DNA of 64,000 nt from positions 1 to 64,000 of the forward strand of contig JBGSIA010000098.1 of the NCBI GenBank assembly GCA_041751935.1, read 5' to 3'. The notes below the pieces were generated by a model, which saw only the letters and a list, made by a program, of their open reading frames with translations, was not told the origin of the DNA and searched no databases. Shown here in pieces: positions 9,818 to 17,244 of this stretch. Positions within the stretch are counted from its first letter, which is position 1. Each line of letters opens with the position of its first letter. A program made the translations under genes and the position numbers. Source of the DNA: JBBSJZ01 sp041751935 (GTDB taxonomy: Bacteria > Planctomycetota > Planctomycetia > Pirellulales > Pirellulaceae).

Positions 9818-10145
9818 CGCACTGGTCGGTGAGATAGTCGTGCTTCATCAATCTCAGCAGGTGGCTGAGTGTAGGTTTGGCTTTGCTTGGTTTTTGGGCG
9901 GATGAAGTCGAGTCACTGCAGGAATAGCTTCGAGGTAGGTCGCCTGCATTGAACGATCTGCGATTTTCCCTTTGTTTGCACATGCCATCGTTTGCGAGTG
10001 TGGCCGTCGTCAAAATATTAACGGTGCAAGTTAGACAAGATTCCCTCTCGAGAAAATGAGTTTGATAAGCACTTGGCAATGGCTCTGGCTAATTGGCTGT
10101 CGCGACAATTCCGCGAGTCGAGTTTTCGTGATGAATTAAATGGTA
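9818..10145. other. Non-coding stretch between ankyrin remnant and IS
   Basis: About 330 bases without a convincing gene. The minus strand has a 101-codon frame (9774-10079) with no family resemblance and no good ribosome-binding site. It may be decayed upstream sequence of the ankyrin gene. The right end (10144-10145) is the TA that abuts the insertion sequence. Confidence 0.4.
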
Positions 10146-10172
10146 AGGAACAGCTCAAGAATAAGTTCCCGG
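10146..10172 (+). repeat. Left terminal inverted repeat of the IS
   Basis: Begins AGGAACAGCTCAA and ends TTCCCGG. It pairs with the right end (11434-11460) at 22 of 27 positions. It stops one base before the transposase stop codon region at 10174. Confidence 0.75.
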
Positions 10173-10173
10173 T

Positions 10174-11381
10174 TTACCGAAATCGAATGGTTTGATAGTT
10201 GTATTGAGGTAAGTGGTCATCGTAGCGGATGCAGTCACCAGTAAGAAAATCTTCAGTCGCCTTCACACCTCGCTCATAGACCTTTTCAGCCAGTCGTACC
10301 GCCACATGTAGCCCCGTTGATGTCTTGGTCTTTGCGATCGCTTGGTGAATGGATTCGATACTCCTGAAGATCACACCCTTCAGGAATCGGCTGACGTGGC
10401 TAAACATTCGATGATCGATCGGATTGTATTTTGAACAGTACGATGGTAGGTGTGCGACACGGATCGAGGCGCCAAGCTCGCACGATAGCTCCCACAATTT
10501 CTGGCGAAAGAGATAGTTGCGGCATCCGTTGCTGCCGCCGGCATCCGCCAATACCAACATTCGCTTGACTCCGCCGTGACGAGTCCTTCCCATGCAATCC
10601 CACCACATCCGGATCGCATCACACGCGAGCTCACCGGTGTCGCTACCTTGAGCAAGCATCATGAAGCCTTCGTTTGCACGGACATCGTAAACTCCGTAGG
10701 GAATGATTTTACCGGTCCCAGCGGTGGCAAAGTCGTGGTCCAACGTATGGACGATGCCATTGGTACGACAAGCACCATGACGATGAAAGTTCCCCAATTG
10801 TTCCTTCTTTTTGGTGTCGACGCTGATCACCGGCAAATCCCAACAAGAGTAGTAAGCACGTAGTTCAGCGATCCGTTGAAATTGGGCATCGCGATCCGGC
10901 GACTGTCCCAGGCAAACATCCTTCACTGCTTGTCGACGTCCTAGACCGAGTTCATCGCGAAGCAATTTGTCGACCGTGTTTGCACAAACATTGAAGCCAG
11001 CTTGCTGCAACGCTTCAGCGATGTCACTGGCTGCTCGATTGGTCCACAACTCATTTGGATTCACGGGCGACCCCGCCGTGTCCGCGGCAACTTCCTCCTC
11101 AAGGGCTTGGATGATGCCCGGCTGTGCAATGCTAGCATTCCTGCGGCCACCCCCTTTTTTCTGATTCGTCGAGGGGCTGCGTCCGCTGGAAGATCCTCAA
11201 CTTCGTCTCTACCGCGTCGAATGGTTTTCGGATCACAATCAAACAGGGATGCGATGTATTCAGTTCCGCCGTGGCCGAGCTTCTCGGCTTCGACTGCGGC
11301 ATACCGTCTACGGTCTTTTTCGTTAAGTGAATTGTACAGCCTCAACATCTTAACTTCGATCGATTCGTCGTAGCCAACCAT
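10174..11381 (-). CDS. ISAzo13-family transposase, made by -1 frameshift
   Basis: Two overlapping minus-strand frames. The upstream frame (11061-11381, 106 residues) carries the N-terminal helix-turn-helix part ('EYIASLFDCDPKTIRRGRDE'). The downstream frame (10174-11064, 296 residues from a GTG) carries the DDE-type core of the 'Rhodopirellula transposase' family: SADTKK-like VISVDTKKKEQLGNF, YGVYDVRANEGFM, MLVLADAGGSNGCRN and HLPSYCSKYNPIDHRMF. A -1 shift at A AAA AAG (11154-11160) joins them without a stop and restores the family-typical GGGR segment, giving about 402 residues. The first-frame tail after the shift site is unlike the family. Either programmed frameshifting or an inactivating mutation would give this picture. 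The exact in-frame slippery heptamer favours the former. Confidence 0.8.
11154..11160 (-). promoter_or_regulatory. Candidate -1 ribosomal frameshift site (A AAA AAG)
   Basis: On the minus strand the sequence reads A AAA AAG followed by GGGG. The zero-frame codons are AAA AAG, exactly the X XXY YYZ geometry. Slipping back by one base enters the downstream transposase frame, which is open from here to its stop. A 12-base palindrome AATGCTAGCATT follows closely and could form a weak stem. Confidence 0.65.
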
Positions 11382-11433
11382 GACAACCTCCGTGAACGAA
11401 ACGGGACCAAGAATGTTGCTATGATATCAGAAC

Positions 11434-11460
11434 TCGGGAAGTTGTTTTTGAGCTGTCCCT
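11434..11460 (-). repeat. Right terminal inverted repeat of the IS
   Basis: Reads inward on the minus strand as AGGGACAGCTCAAAAAC and then TTCCCGA. It matches the left end at 22 of 27 positions. The outside flank is TA, as on the left. Confidence 0.75.
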
Positions 11461-11483
11461 TATTCCTATTCTGGAGATTGAGA

Positions 11484-12725
11484 ATGCGACTTAGTGTTAT
11501 GAGTCGGCGCGGTTTCACCTTGGTGGAATTGCTCGTCGTGATTGCGATCATTGGCGTGTTGGTGGGACTGCTGCTGCCCGCGGTCCAGGCAGCCCGAGAG
11601 GCTGCGCGGCGAATGAGCTGCAGCAACAATTTCAAGCAAATCGGACTTGGAATTCATAACTATCACGCTGCGTACAACCATATGCCGGTGCAGGCGTCGG
11701 GAACCTACATTCCCGAAGGTCGAGACCCATGGGATACCAACCCAGGTCGAGATATTTCGTCAAACATGCGTTTATCGTATTTGGTTGGAGTGTTGCCATT
11801 TATCGAGCAGCAGGCGTTGTGGGAGCAGATTTCCAACCCACTCAATGTTAACTCCGACAAATCCCCCAAGTCTCCCCCGTGGCAAGCGATGGGACCGCAT
11901 CCCGATCGAGTTCAATACCCGCCCTGGGCGACCGAGACTCCGACGTTTCGTTGTCCCAGCGATCCGGGAGTAGGTCTACCATCACTTGGCCGAACAAACT
12001 ATGCCGCCTGTGAAGGTGATTCGGCAGTTCACTCTCGCGATCCGTATCTCAACGTTGATGAAATCGCTGAAGACGCGGCCGTAACGTTTCCGTACACAGT
12101 TGACGGGGGGCACGCGACTCAATCGAACGGCTCTCAGCGAGGTATGTTTGTCAACAATCGTCCGATGAGTTTTCGTGACTGCTTGGACGGCACTGCCAAC
12201 ACGATCATGTGTGGTGAAATCGCGACTGATCTTGGCGATAATGACAAACGCACCACGGTGCCGACGAATATTGGTCAGCATGCAGCTCCCGCAGAAAAGG
12301 CCGAATGCCGTTTGAATCCGTCTTATGCGAAACCATACGTTGACGCCGCGCGCCCTCGATTTTGGTCGCCGACTGGATTGACTAAAACGATTGCGTGGGG
12401 ACGAGGCTATCGCTGGCATGATTACATGCCTCCCTACACTCAAATGACCACGGTTCTCTCGCCGAACCGCGAGCTATGTTCGGACGGTCGAGATCACCGT
12501 GATGTCGTTTCGCCGCCTTCAAGTCGTCACCAAGGTGGCGTACACGTGCTGATGGGTGATGGAGCAGTCAAGTTTATTACCGACTCGATTGAGGCTGGTA
12601 CCGACACTGCTCCTCAAGTCTCGCATCGAGCTGGATCTCCTCCTCCGGGAAGCCCAAGTCCTTACGGCCTTTGGGGTGCGCTCGGCTCGCGAGCAGCCGC
12701 TGAAGTCCTCAGTGGCGCATTCTAA
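11484..12725 (+). CDS. DUF1559 pseudopilin-like protein
   Basis: 413 residues from the ATG at 11484, which has GGAG 7 bases upstream. The frame extends back into the IS end, but that part is not expected to be coding. The N-terminus is a type IV pilin/pseudopilin signal, RRGFTLVELLVVIAII, cleaved after Gly with Glu at +5. A conserved MSCSNNFKQIGLGIHNYH segment and the long DUF1559 body follow, ending with the H-x9-DG motif (HQGGVHVLMGDGAVKFITD). DUF1559 is the large 'SBP_bac_10' paralogue family of planctomycetes, probably surface fibre or secretion-apparatus components. A hairpin and a small lipoprotein gene follow, the same order as at 47.6-49.2 kb. The IS insertion has replaced its upstream sequence, so its promoter may now lie in or near the IS. 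Confidence 0.9.
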   Translation: MRLSVMSRRGFTLVELLVVIAIIGVLVGLLLPAVQAAREAARRMSCSNNFKQIGLGIHNYHAAYNHMPVQASGTYIPEGRDPWDTNPGRDISSNMRLSYLVGVLPFIEQQALWEQISNPLNVNSDKSPKSPPWQAMGPHPDRVQYPPWATETPTFRCPSDPGVGLPSLGRTNYAACEGDSAVHSRDPYLNVDEIAEDAAVTFPYTVDGGHATQSNGSQRGMFVNNRPMSFRDCLDGTANTIMCGEIATDLGDNDKRTTVPTNIGQHAAPAEKAECRLNPSYAKPYVDAARPRFWSPTGLTKTIAWGRGYRWHDYMPPYTQMTTVLSPNRELCSDGRDHRDVVSPPSSRHQGGVHVLMGDGAVKFITDSIEAGTDTAPQVSHRAGSPPPGSPSPYGLWGALGSRAAAEVLSGAF

Positions 12726-12770
12726 CCTTGCTCCATATCGATCTTGCTAATCGATTTTGACAGTTGCTCA

Positions 12771-12804
12771 AGATCGTATCCAAGCCGGGGCTTGGGTACG
12801 ATCT
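12771..12804 (+). terminator. Strong hairpin between DUF1559 and lipoprotein genes
   Basis: AGATCGTATCCAAGCC pairs with GGCTTGGGTACGATCT (15 Watson-Crick pairs plus one G-U) across a 2-base centre. It is followed by CTTAC rather than a long T-run. It may stop most transcription after the DUF1559 gene or protect its mRNA 3' end, while some read-through serves the lipoprotein. Confidence 0.65.
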
Positions 12805-12885
12805 CTTACAATATGAATGACTGGCGCATTGTCATTCGATTTCCTTTCAAGTGAATCCGTCCATTGCTATTTAAGGGTCAATTCG

Positions 12886-13053
12886 ATGAAGTGTTTGTTT
12901 GTCTCCTGTTTTCTGTTGCTGATTGTTGGTTGTGGATCTCCCAAACCATCCAATATTGTTGACAACGCGGATCAAAAAGCATTAGCAGAGTATGAAGCAT
13001 CTCTTGCTGAAGCTGCGAAAATGGCGGAAGCAGACACGGATTTCGAAGAGTAA
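12886..13053 (+). CDS. Small lipoprotein downstream of DUF1559
   Basis: 55 residues. The start at 12886 (MKCLFVSCFLLLIVGCG) gives a lipoprotein signal with lipobox IVGC and an AAGGG ribosome-binding site about 9 bases upstream. The frame is open further up, but that would hide the signal peptide. The mature part is short, acidic and alanine-rich (ALAEYEASLAEAAKMAEAD), probably helical. No family name is known to me. A similar-sized lipoprotein follows the other DUF1559 gene in this window, which suggests a functional partnership with the pseudopilin. Confidence 0.7.
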   Translation: MKCLFVSCFLLLIVGCGSPKPSNIVDNADQKALAEYEASLAEAAKMAEADTDFEE

Positions 13054-13749
13054 GCGAGCTTACTCTGCCTTCTGGCTGAATATGTAACCTGTTCGCAGGC
13101 GATTATTTTCGTTGCGGCAACAACGTGTTGCCGCTCGATTGGAATCTTAATTGTGTCGCTCGACTGCGGTCGTTGGTGACTAAGCCCTTTCCGCTTTGGA
13201 CTGGTTTAATTGCAATCTAACCGCGATTCGGCTTACTCGCATTAGTTCCCACTATAACGGCAGCTATGCTTTTTTTCGTAGTATTTGCCGCTATCAAAGT
13301 TTTTTTCGCGTGGTTATCGTTCGCGTGGTTATCGTTCGCTGGTTTGACGAGTTATCGGTTCGGCCTGATCGGTCCACCGGTGACATTGCACTCCAGAGCT
13401 CGCTCGATGTCCCATCCCTGATCGAGCTCGTCGATTCTTGCTGAAACTTGATGCGGTGACCTTGTTGAGTACTCATGGGTTCGCGGTGGCGTTTGTCTGG
13501 CAATCTCTTGGTTGATTGCAGCGCAAGTGTGCTCTTCAACGCGACGGTTGGTTCCTGGAAACATGACCGTAACCTTTGAGTTGAGTGTAGCTATCAATTT
13601 GTAGGATTATAGTTCAGCAAATTGCAACTTGCGCGCCGCTCTACCTGTAGCAATACTCCGCAATAACTTGTGAACCGCCGCGAAGTACTGGCGAAATCCG
13701 CTATAAATACACTTTGTCCAATGCATGTCTCCCGCACCGAGGCACTGAT
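13054..13749. other. Long region with no recognised gene
   Basis: Nearly 700 bases with no supported coding region. It holds a hairpin at 13114-13134 (GCGGCAAC, 5-base loop, GTTGCCGC) just after the lipoprotein gene, which may end that transcript, and a short tandem repeat at 13306-13339. Small frames on both strands here have no family resemblance or ribosome-binding sites. Promoter elements for the membrane protein at 13750 must lie in its right part. Confidence 0.5.
13306..13339. repeat. 15-base direct tandem repeat, two copies plus a partial third
   Basis: The unit TCGCGTGGTTATCGT occurs twice in a row and is followed by TCGC. It lies in a non-coding stretch. It could be a binding site array or a slipped duplication. 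Confidence 0.6.
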
Positions 13750-14559
13750 ATGGCATGGAGCGAAACGCCTCCTCAGACGCCCAATACGCCGACTCGCGTT
13801 AATGCTTCCTTACACGACGATTTACGCGATGTGGCTGACGAGGCAAGTGTTCTCGTCGTTTCCTACATCACCATTCGGCGGGCGATTGGAGTCAGCGGAT
13901 TGTTGCTGCCGTTGATGCTGGGTCCAGGTGGATGGTTGATTGGAATCCCGTTTCAAGACAACATGAGCAGCTACTACCACACTCCGCTTCGAGACATATT
14001 TGTCGGCACACTTTGCGCGATCGGCATTTTCCTGTTCTGCTATCAAGGCTACGACTGGATTGAAAACTGGACAGCGAAACTCGGATGTGTCTCAGCGCTT
14101 GGTGTTGCCCTGTTTCCGCTGGACTTCAACAGCGATCCGTTGTTTCAAAAGTCGCTTACCGGATACCTGCATACGTTCAGCGGCGGTGTATTTTTTCTCA
14201 CTCTTGCCTTCTACTCGCTGGTTCACTTTCCACGCGACTCACAGCGGGAAGCGGAGCCGCATCTGAGAGAAAGAAAGTGGATCTATCAAATGAGCGGCGT
14301 AGTCATTTTGCTCAGTCTATTCACGATGGGTGGTTACTTGTTTTTGTTTCCCACGCAGTGGAAACAGACACTGAACGACTACAACTTTTTGTTCTGGATG
14401 GAGTGGGTTGCGATTTGGTCCTTCGCCGCTGCTTGGCTGGCAAAAGGCCGCACCGTCGTCGCCGACATCGCGGTCGACGTGCTTGCCTACTCATCGCATT
14501 TGATTCGGAAACGGCATCGTGCTCCCAAAGTTGAGAGACCCTACAACGAAGGTTCGTAA
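13750..14559 (+). CDS. Integral membrane protein of unknown function
   Basis: 269 residues from the ATG at 13750 (MAWSETPP), which has GAGG about 8 bases upstream. An alternative TTG lies 36 bases earlier. About six membrane segments are visible, including GVSGLLLPLMLGPGGWLIG, FVGTLCAIGIFLFCYQGYD, FSGGVFFLTLAFYSLVHF, MSGVVILLSLFTMGGYLFLF and FLFWMEWVAIWSFAAAWL. The block SYYHTPLRDIFVGTLCAIG recurs in uncharacterised bacterial membrane proteins, somewhat like DUF998. The tail is basic and cytoplasmic. No catalytic residues are evident. It stands alone between two non-coding stretches, so neighbours give no clue. Confidence 0.75.
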   Translation: MAWSETPPQTPNTPTRVNASLHDDLRDVADEASVLVVSYITIRRAIGVSGLLLPLMLGPGGWLIGIPFQDNMSSYYHTPLRDIFVGTLCAIGIFLFCYQGYDWIENWTAKLGCVSALGVALFPLDFNSDPLFQKSLTGYLHTFSGGVFFLTLAFYSLVHFPRDSQREAEPHLRERKWIYQMSGVVILLSLFTMGGYLFLFPTQWKQTLNDYNFLFWMEWVAIWSFAAAWLAKGRTVVADIAVDVLAYSSHLIRKRHRAPKVERPYNEGS

Positions 14560-14819
14560 GACTAAAACGATCGTCGTTGACGCTCAGTAAGGGAGTGCAG
14601 GAGATTCAGCCAAGGTGGTCGTTGCGCTGCCCCACGATTTCAAGAATCAATCAAACTGAGCTGAGCTTTTGCGTCGAGCGACGTTACGACATTTGTTTTG
14701 CATGAAAATCGTAGCCCACTCGCTGTACCTGGACATCGGCCACGCCAGACGGAACACGTTATGGCCTCAGCCGATGAGTCAATACATGCGAAATATCCAT
14801 ACATTCAAGGGCAACGAAC

Positions 14820-15086
14820 ATGCCAGAGTGGACCAACAAAGACGAACGTCAGTACGAGCATATTAAGGACAGTCAACTTGAGCGAGGCAAGTCGGAGGAC
14901 GTTGCTAAAGAAATCGCTGCTAGAACGGTGAACAAGCACCGTCGCGAGGACGACCGGACGCCGAACACAGCCCTGGAGGATCGCACGGTCGAGGAACTGC
15001 GCAACCGAGCAGCCGATCTGCACATCAAAGGGCGGACGAGAATGAAGAAGGCTCAGCTGATCCAGGCGATTCGTCAAGCAAATTAG
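14820..15086 (+). CDS. Small Rho-N/SAP-like domain protein
   Basis: 88 residues, start MPEWTNKDERQYEHIKDSQ. The N-terminal half (KDERQYEHIKDSQLERGKS..AKEIAARTVNKHRRE) is a widespread short block in stress-related 'plasmid stabilisation'-type proteins. The C-terminal half (DRTVEELRNRAADLHIKGR..KAQLIQAIRQAN) fits a Rho N-terminal/SAP-like helix-extended-loop-helix for nucleic acid binding. The protein is highly charged and probably cytoplasmic. It is convergent with the Rieske/FAD gene 44 bases away. The adjacency to a YciE-like gene is in line with a stress role, which is inference only. Confidence 0.75.
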   Translation: MPEWTNKDERQYEHIKDSQLERGKSEDVAKEIAARTVNKHRREDDRTPNTALEDRTVEELRNRAADLHIKGRTRMKKAQLIQAIRQAN

Positions 15087-15130
15087 CCGAGATTATCTGC
15101 TTTTCGCACAAAGTTGCAAACAAACTCCTG

Positions 15131-16633
15131 TTAGGGCTCGCTCAGATCTTTCTCCGGCGGTCCATACAATCGTTTCCCCGCGGCGGTGAAGCGTCCCCCG
15201 TGAACCGGGCAATCCCACGTCTGCTCAATAGGGTTCCATCGCAGCACGCCGCCCATGTGCGTACAGATGGGGCTGAGTCGATGTACGCATCCAGCACGAT
15301 CACGACAGATCGCAGCAAAGTCACCATCCACCTTTCCCACCGCACCTTCACCAACAGCTAACTCTTTTACGTCCAATGTGCTCGCAGGCAGGACACGCTG
15401 GGCTAAGTCGGTTGCCGTGGCTAACTGCTCGGAAATAATCTTTCCCGTTGAACTTACCGACATTCTTGCTGGCGAGAGGTGCTCTGCCAGAGGATGTGAC
15501 TTTCCATCGATCAAGTCGGCAATTATCGATCCAGCGGCCGTGCCCAGAGTCAAACCGACGCCACTCAAACCAGTCGCAATCCATACGTTCTCCTTACCAG
15601 CGACCTTGCCAATAAACGGTAGCCCATCGGTCGGCTCAAACAGTTCAGCACTCCACTGGGACACAATCTGTTCAACATCAAATCGCTCGCGTAACCAAGC
15701 TTCCAAATCCGCCACCGCACGTGCCTCATCGCCGTCCCCTGTTCGATGATCTTTTCCGCCTACAAGAATCGTTCGGCCATCGTCGGTCGCACGCCGCACA
15801 TAGTAATAGGGATGCGAGTCGTCCCAGAACAATGCGTCCGGCAATGTCGTGCGGACTGTTGCGGCAAGCACGTACGATTGATACGCCGGGGTTTGTAGAT
15901 ACAGTCGTTGCGAGTTGGTGAAATTGCAATGCACGGCGCATACGACATGATCAAACGTGATATCGCCACTGGAAGTGCTCAATGACCTTGGATGATTCTC
16001 CACCGGTCCACTCACCAGTGTCTGTTCACAGATCCTTCCGCCCTGAGAATGCACTTGTGAAGCGAGGCACTGCAAGTACGCCAAACTGTCGACTCGCGCC
16101 ATGCCATTAACACGGTATCCAGCGACTGCATTGGCAATGGGAACGTTATCCGCCCATACAGCATCCAAACCAATCTGCTTTGCATCACGAAAGCTTCTGC
16201 ACATCGAATCCAGATGCGAAGCGTCTTCAGAATAAAAATATGCTGGGACACGACTAAATTGACAAGAGACGTCGCACCGTTGTTCGACCAGTTCGATCGC
16301 TGTTAATCTCTCGTTCGTGTAGATCGTCGCCGCGTCTTTTCCCAGGTGCTTGATCAACCGTGTCGGTCCCATTTCGGGATGGGCGTCCAGATGCCCACTA
16401 CTTCCACCGGTAGCACCAGAACCGATCGTGTTCGCTTCACAGACCGTCACTTTCATTTCGCGCGCCAGCAGCTCCAAAGCGACGCTTAAACCCGTGATTC
16501 CTGCACCCACTACGAGAACGTCGGTATGGTGATCAGTCGACTTGGGATATCGCGTCTGAAGCGGTTGTCGCTGGCGCCAGTACGAATGATGGATCGCAAC
16601 GTCGTTCGGTTGGCGATCGGTGAACGAGTTCAT
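15131..16633 (-). CDS. FAD-dependent oxidoreductase with C-terminal Rieske [2Fe-2S] domain
   Basis: 500 residues. A DAO-type FAD domain starts with the dinucleotide-binding motif DVLVVGAGITGLSVALEL (about 38-55) and continues with a Gly-rich segment (GSGATGGSSGHLDAHP). It closes with the typical WIATGLSGVGLTLGTAAGSIIADLI. The C-terminal Rieske ligands are C457-x-H459 (ICTHMGG) and C475-x2-H478 (DCPVHGG), all present. It is related to the glycine-oxidase-like/Rieske fusion proteins of bacteria whose substrate is unknown. The ATG overlaps the stop of the upstream YciE-like gene by 4 bases, so both are one operon. Confidence 0.88.
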   Translation of the reverse strand: MNSFTDRQPNDVAIHHSYWRQRQPLQTRYPKSTDHHTDVLVVGAGITGLSVALELLAREMKVTVCEANTIGSGATGGSSGHLDAHPEMGPTRLIKHLGKDAATIYTNERLTAIELVEQRCDVSCQFSRVPAYFYSEDASHLDSMCRSFRDAKQIGLDAVWADNVPIANAVAGYRVNGMARVDSLAYLQCLASQVHSQGGRICEQTLVSGPVENHPRSLSTSSGDITFDHVVCAVHCNFTNSQRLYLQTPAYQSYVLAATVRTTLPDALFWDDSHPYYYVRRATDDGRTILVGGKDHRTGDGDEARAVADLEAWLRERFDVEQIVSQWSAELFEPTDGLPFIGKVAGKENVWIATGLSGVGLTLGTAAGSIIADLIDGKSHPLAEHLSPARMSVSSTGKIISEQLATATDLAQRVLPASTLDVKELAVGEGAVGKVDGDFAAICRDRAGCVHRLSPICTHMGGVLRWNPIEQTWDCPVHGGRFTAAGKRLYGPPEKDLSEP

Positions 16634-17130
16634 TTGGTACTTGCATCAACTGCATTTTCATTGATTGTTCGGGCAATTTGCGACAGTTTTTTGTCCGCAT
16701 TTTCTTCATCGGCCATATTTTTCTTCAATAGGCCCAATGCATTGTCGTAGCCAAGGATTTCTGCCCAGGTACACAAAGTCCCATACGTTGCGATCTCGTA
16801 GTGCTCTACCTTTTGCGCAGCAGCAATCATCATCGCGTCCTTGACTGTTGGGTCTCCCTTTTCCTTCAGCAACTCGCTTGCCTCCTTGATCAATCCTTCC
16901 ATCGCTTCACATGTTTTGGCGCGCGCTGACTTTCCAGTATCCTCGAACGCTCTCTCAACTCGCTCAACATGCTGCTCGGTCTCTGCGAGGTGGTTCTCAA
17001 ACGCCTTCCTCAGATCGCTCGAACTTGCGTTCTTGACCATCTTTGGAAGTGCCTTCGTAAGCTGTTTCTCGGCGCTGAACAGATCGCGAAGCTCTTCGTA
17101 AAAAGCGTCGGCAAGGTTGTCGGCTGGCAT
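16630..17130 (-). CDS. YciE/DUF892 ferritin-like protein
   Basis: 166 residues with the DUF892 pattern: LADAFYEELRDLFSAEKQLTKALPKM, then HLAETEQHVERVERAFE, KDAMMIAAAQKVEHYEIATYGTLC and a final ADKKLSQIA helix. The Glu/His residues of the ferritin-like four-helix bundle (E..AEKQL, H-x-x-ETEQH, VEHYE) are kept. The family is induced by osmotic and oxidative stress in enteric bacteria and probably binds a di-metal centre. A strong GAGGAG ribosome-binding site precedes the ATG. It is the first gene of the operon with the Rieske/FAD oxidoreductase, which suggests redox or iron stress. Confidence 0.88.
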   Translation of the reverse strand: MPADNLADAFYEELRDLFSAEKQLTKALPKMVKNASSSDLRKAFENHLAETEQHVERVERAFEDTGKSARAKTCEAMEGLIKEASELLKEKGDPTVKDAMMIAAAQKVEHYEIATYGTLCTWAEILGYDNALGLLKKNMADEENADKKLSQIARTINENAVDASTK

Positions 17131-17244
17131 GGTGTGGCTCCTCAGTAGAGATGGAAGGTAGAAGTTACATTACCAAGTCCAGAGCCGATGCATTTTCTGT
17201 GCCGCACAGATTGTTCGCCGAGCTAGAACAGCAGTATTACAAAG

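Larger units (their letters stand above)
10146..11460 (-). mobile_element. ISAzo13-like insertion sequence, apparently complete
   Basis: 1315 bases. Imperfect terminal inverted repeats lie at 10146-10172 and 11434-11460 (22 of 27 positions match). Both outer ends are flanked by TA (10144-10145 and 11461-11462), which may be a 2-base target duplication. Inside is a single transposase gene in two overlapping frames. The right end lies 23 bases before the start codon of the DUF1559 gene, so the element separates that gene from its original upstream region. Confidence 0.8.

Noticed and set aside
13196..13597. Small frames in the 13.1-13.7 kb gap
   Set aside because: They are low complexity across a tandem repeat, lack ribosome-binding sites and resemble nothing.
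14560..14819. tRNA or small RNA search in the gap before the Rho-N-like gene
   Set aside because: No cloverleaf, CCA end or TTC loop motif was found. The same held for the other gaps, so no tRNA is reported.
14669..14931. Frames overlapping the start of the Rho-N-like gene
   Set aside because: They are shifted copies of the real frame, with no domain.
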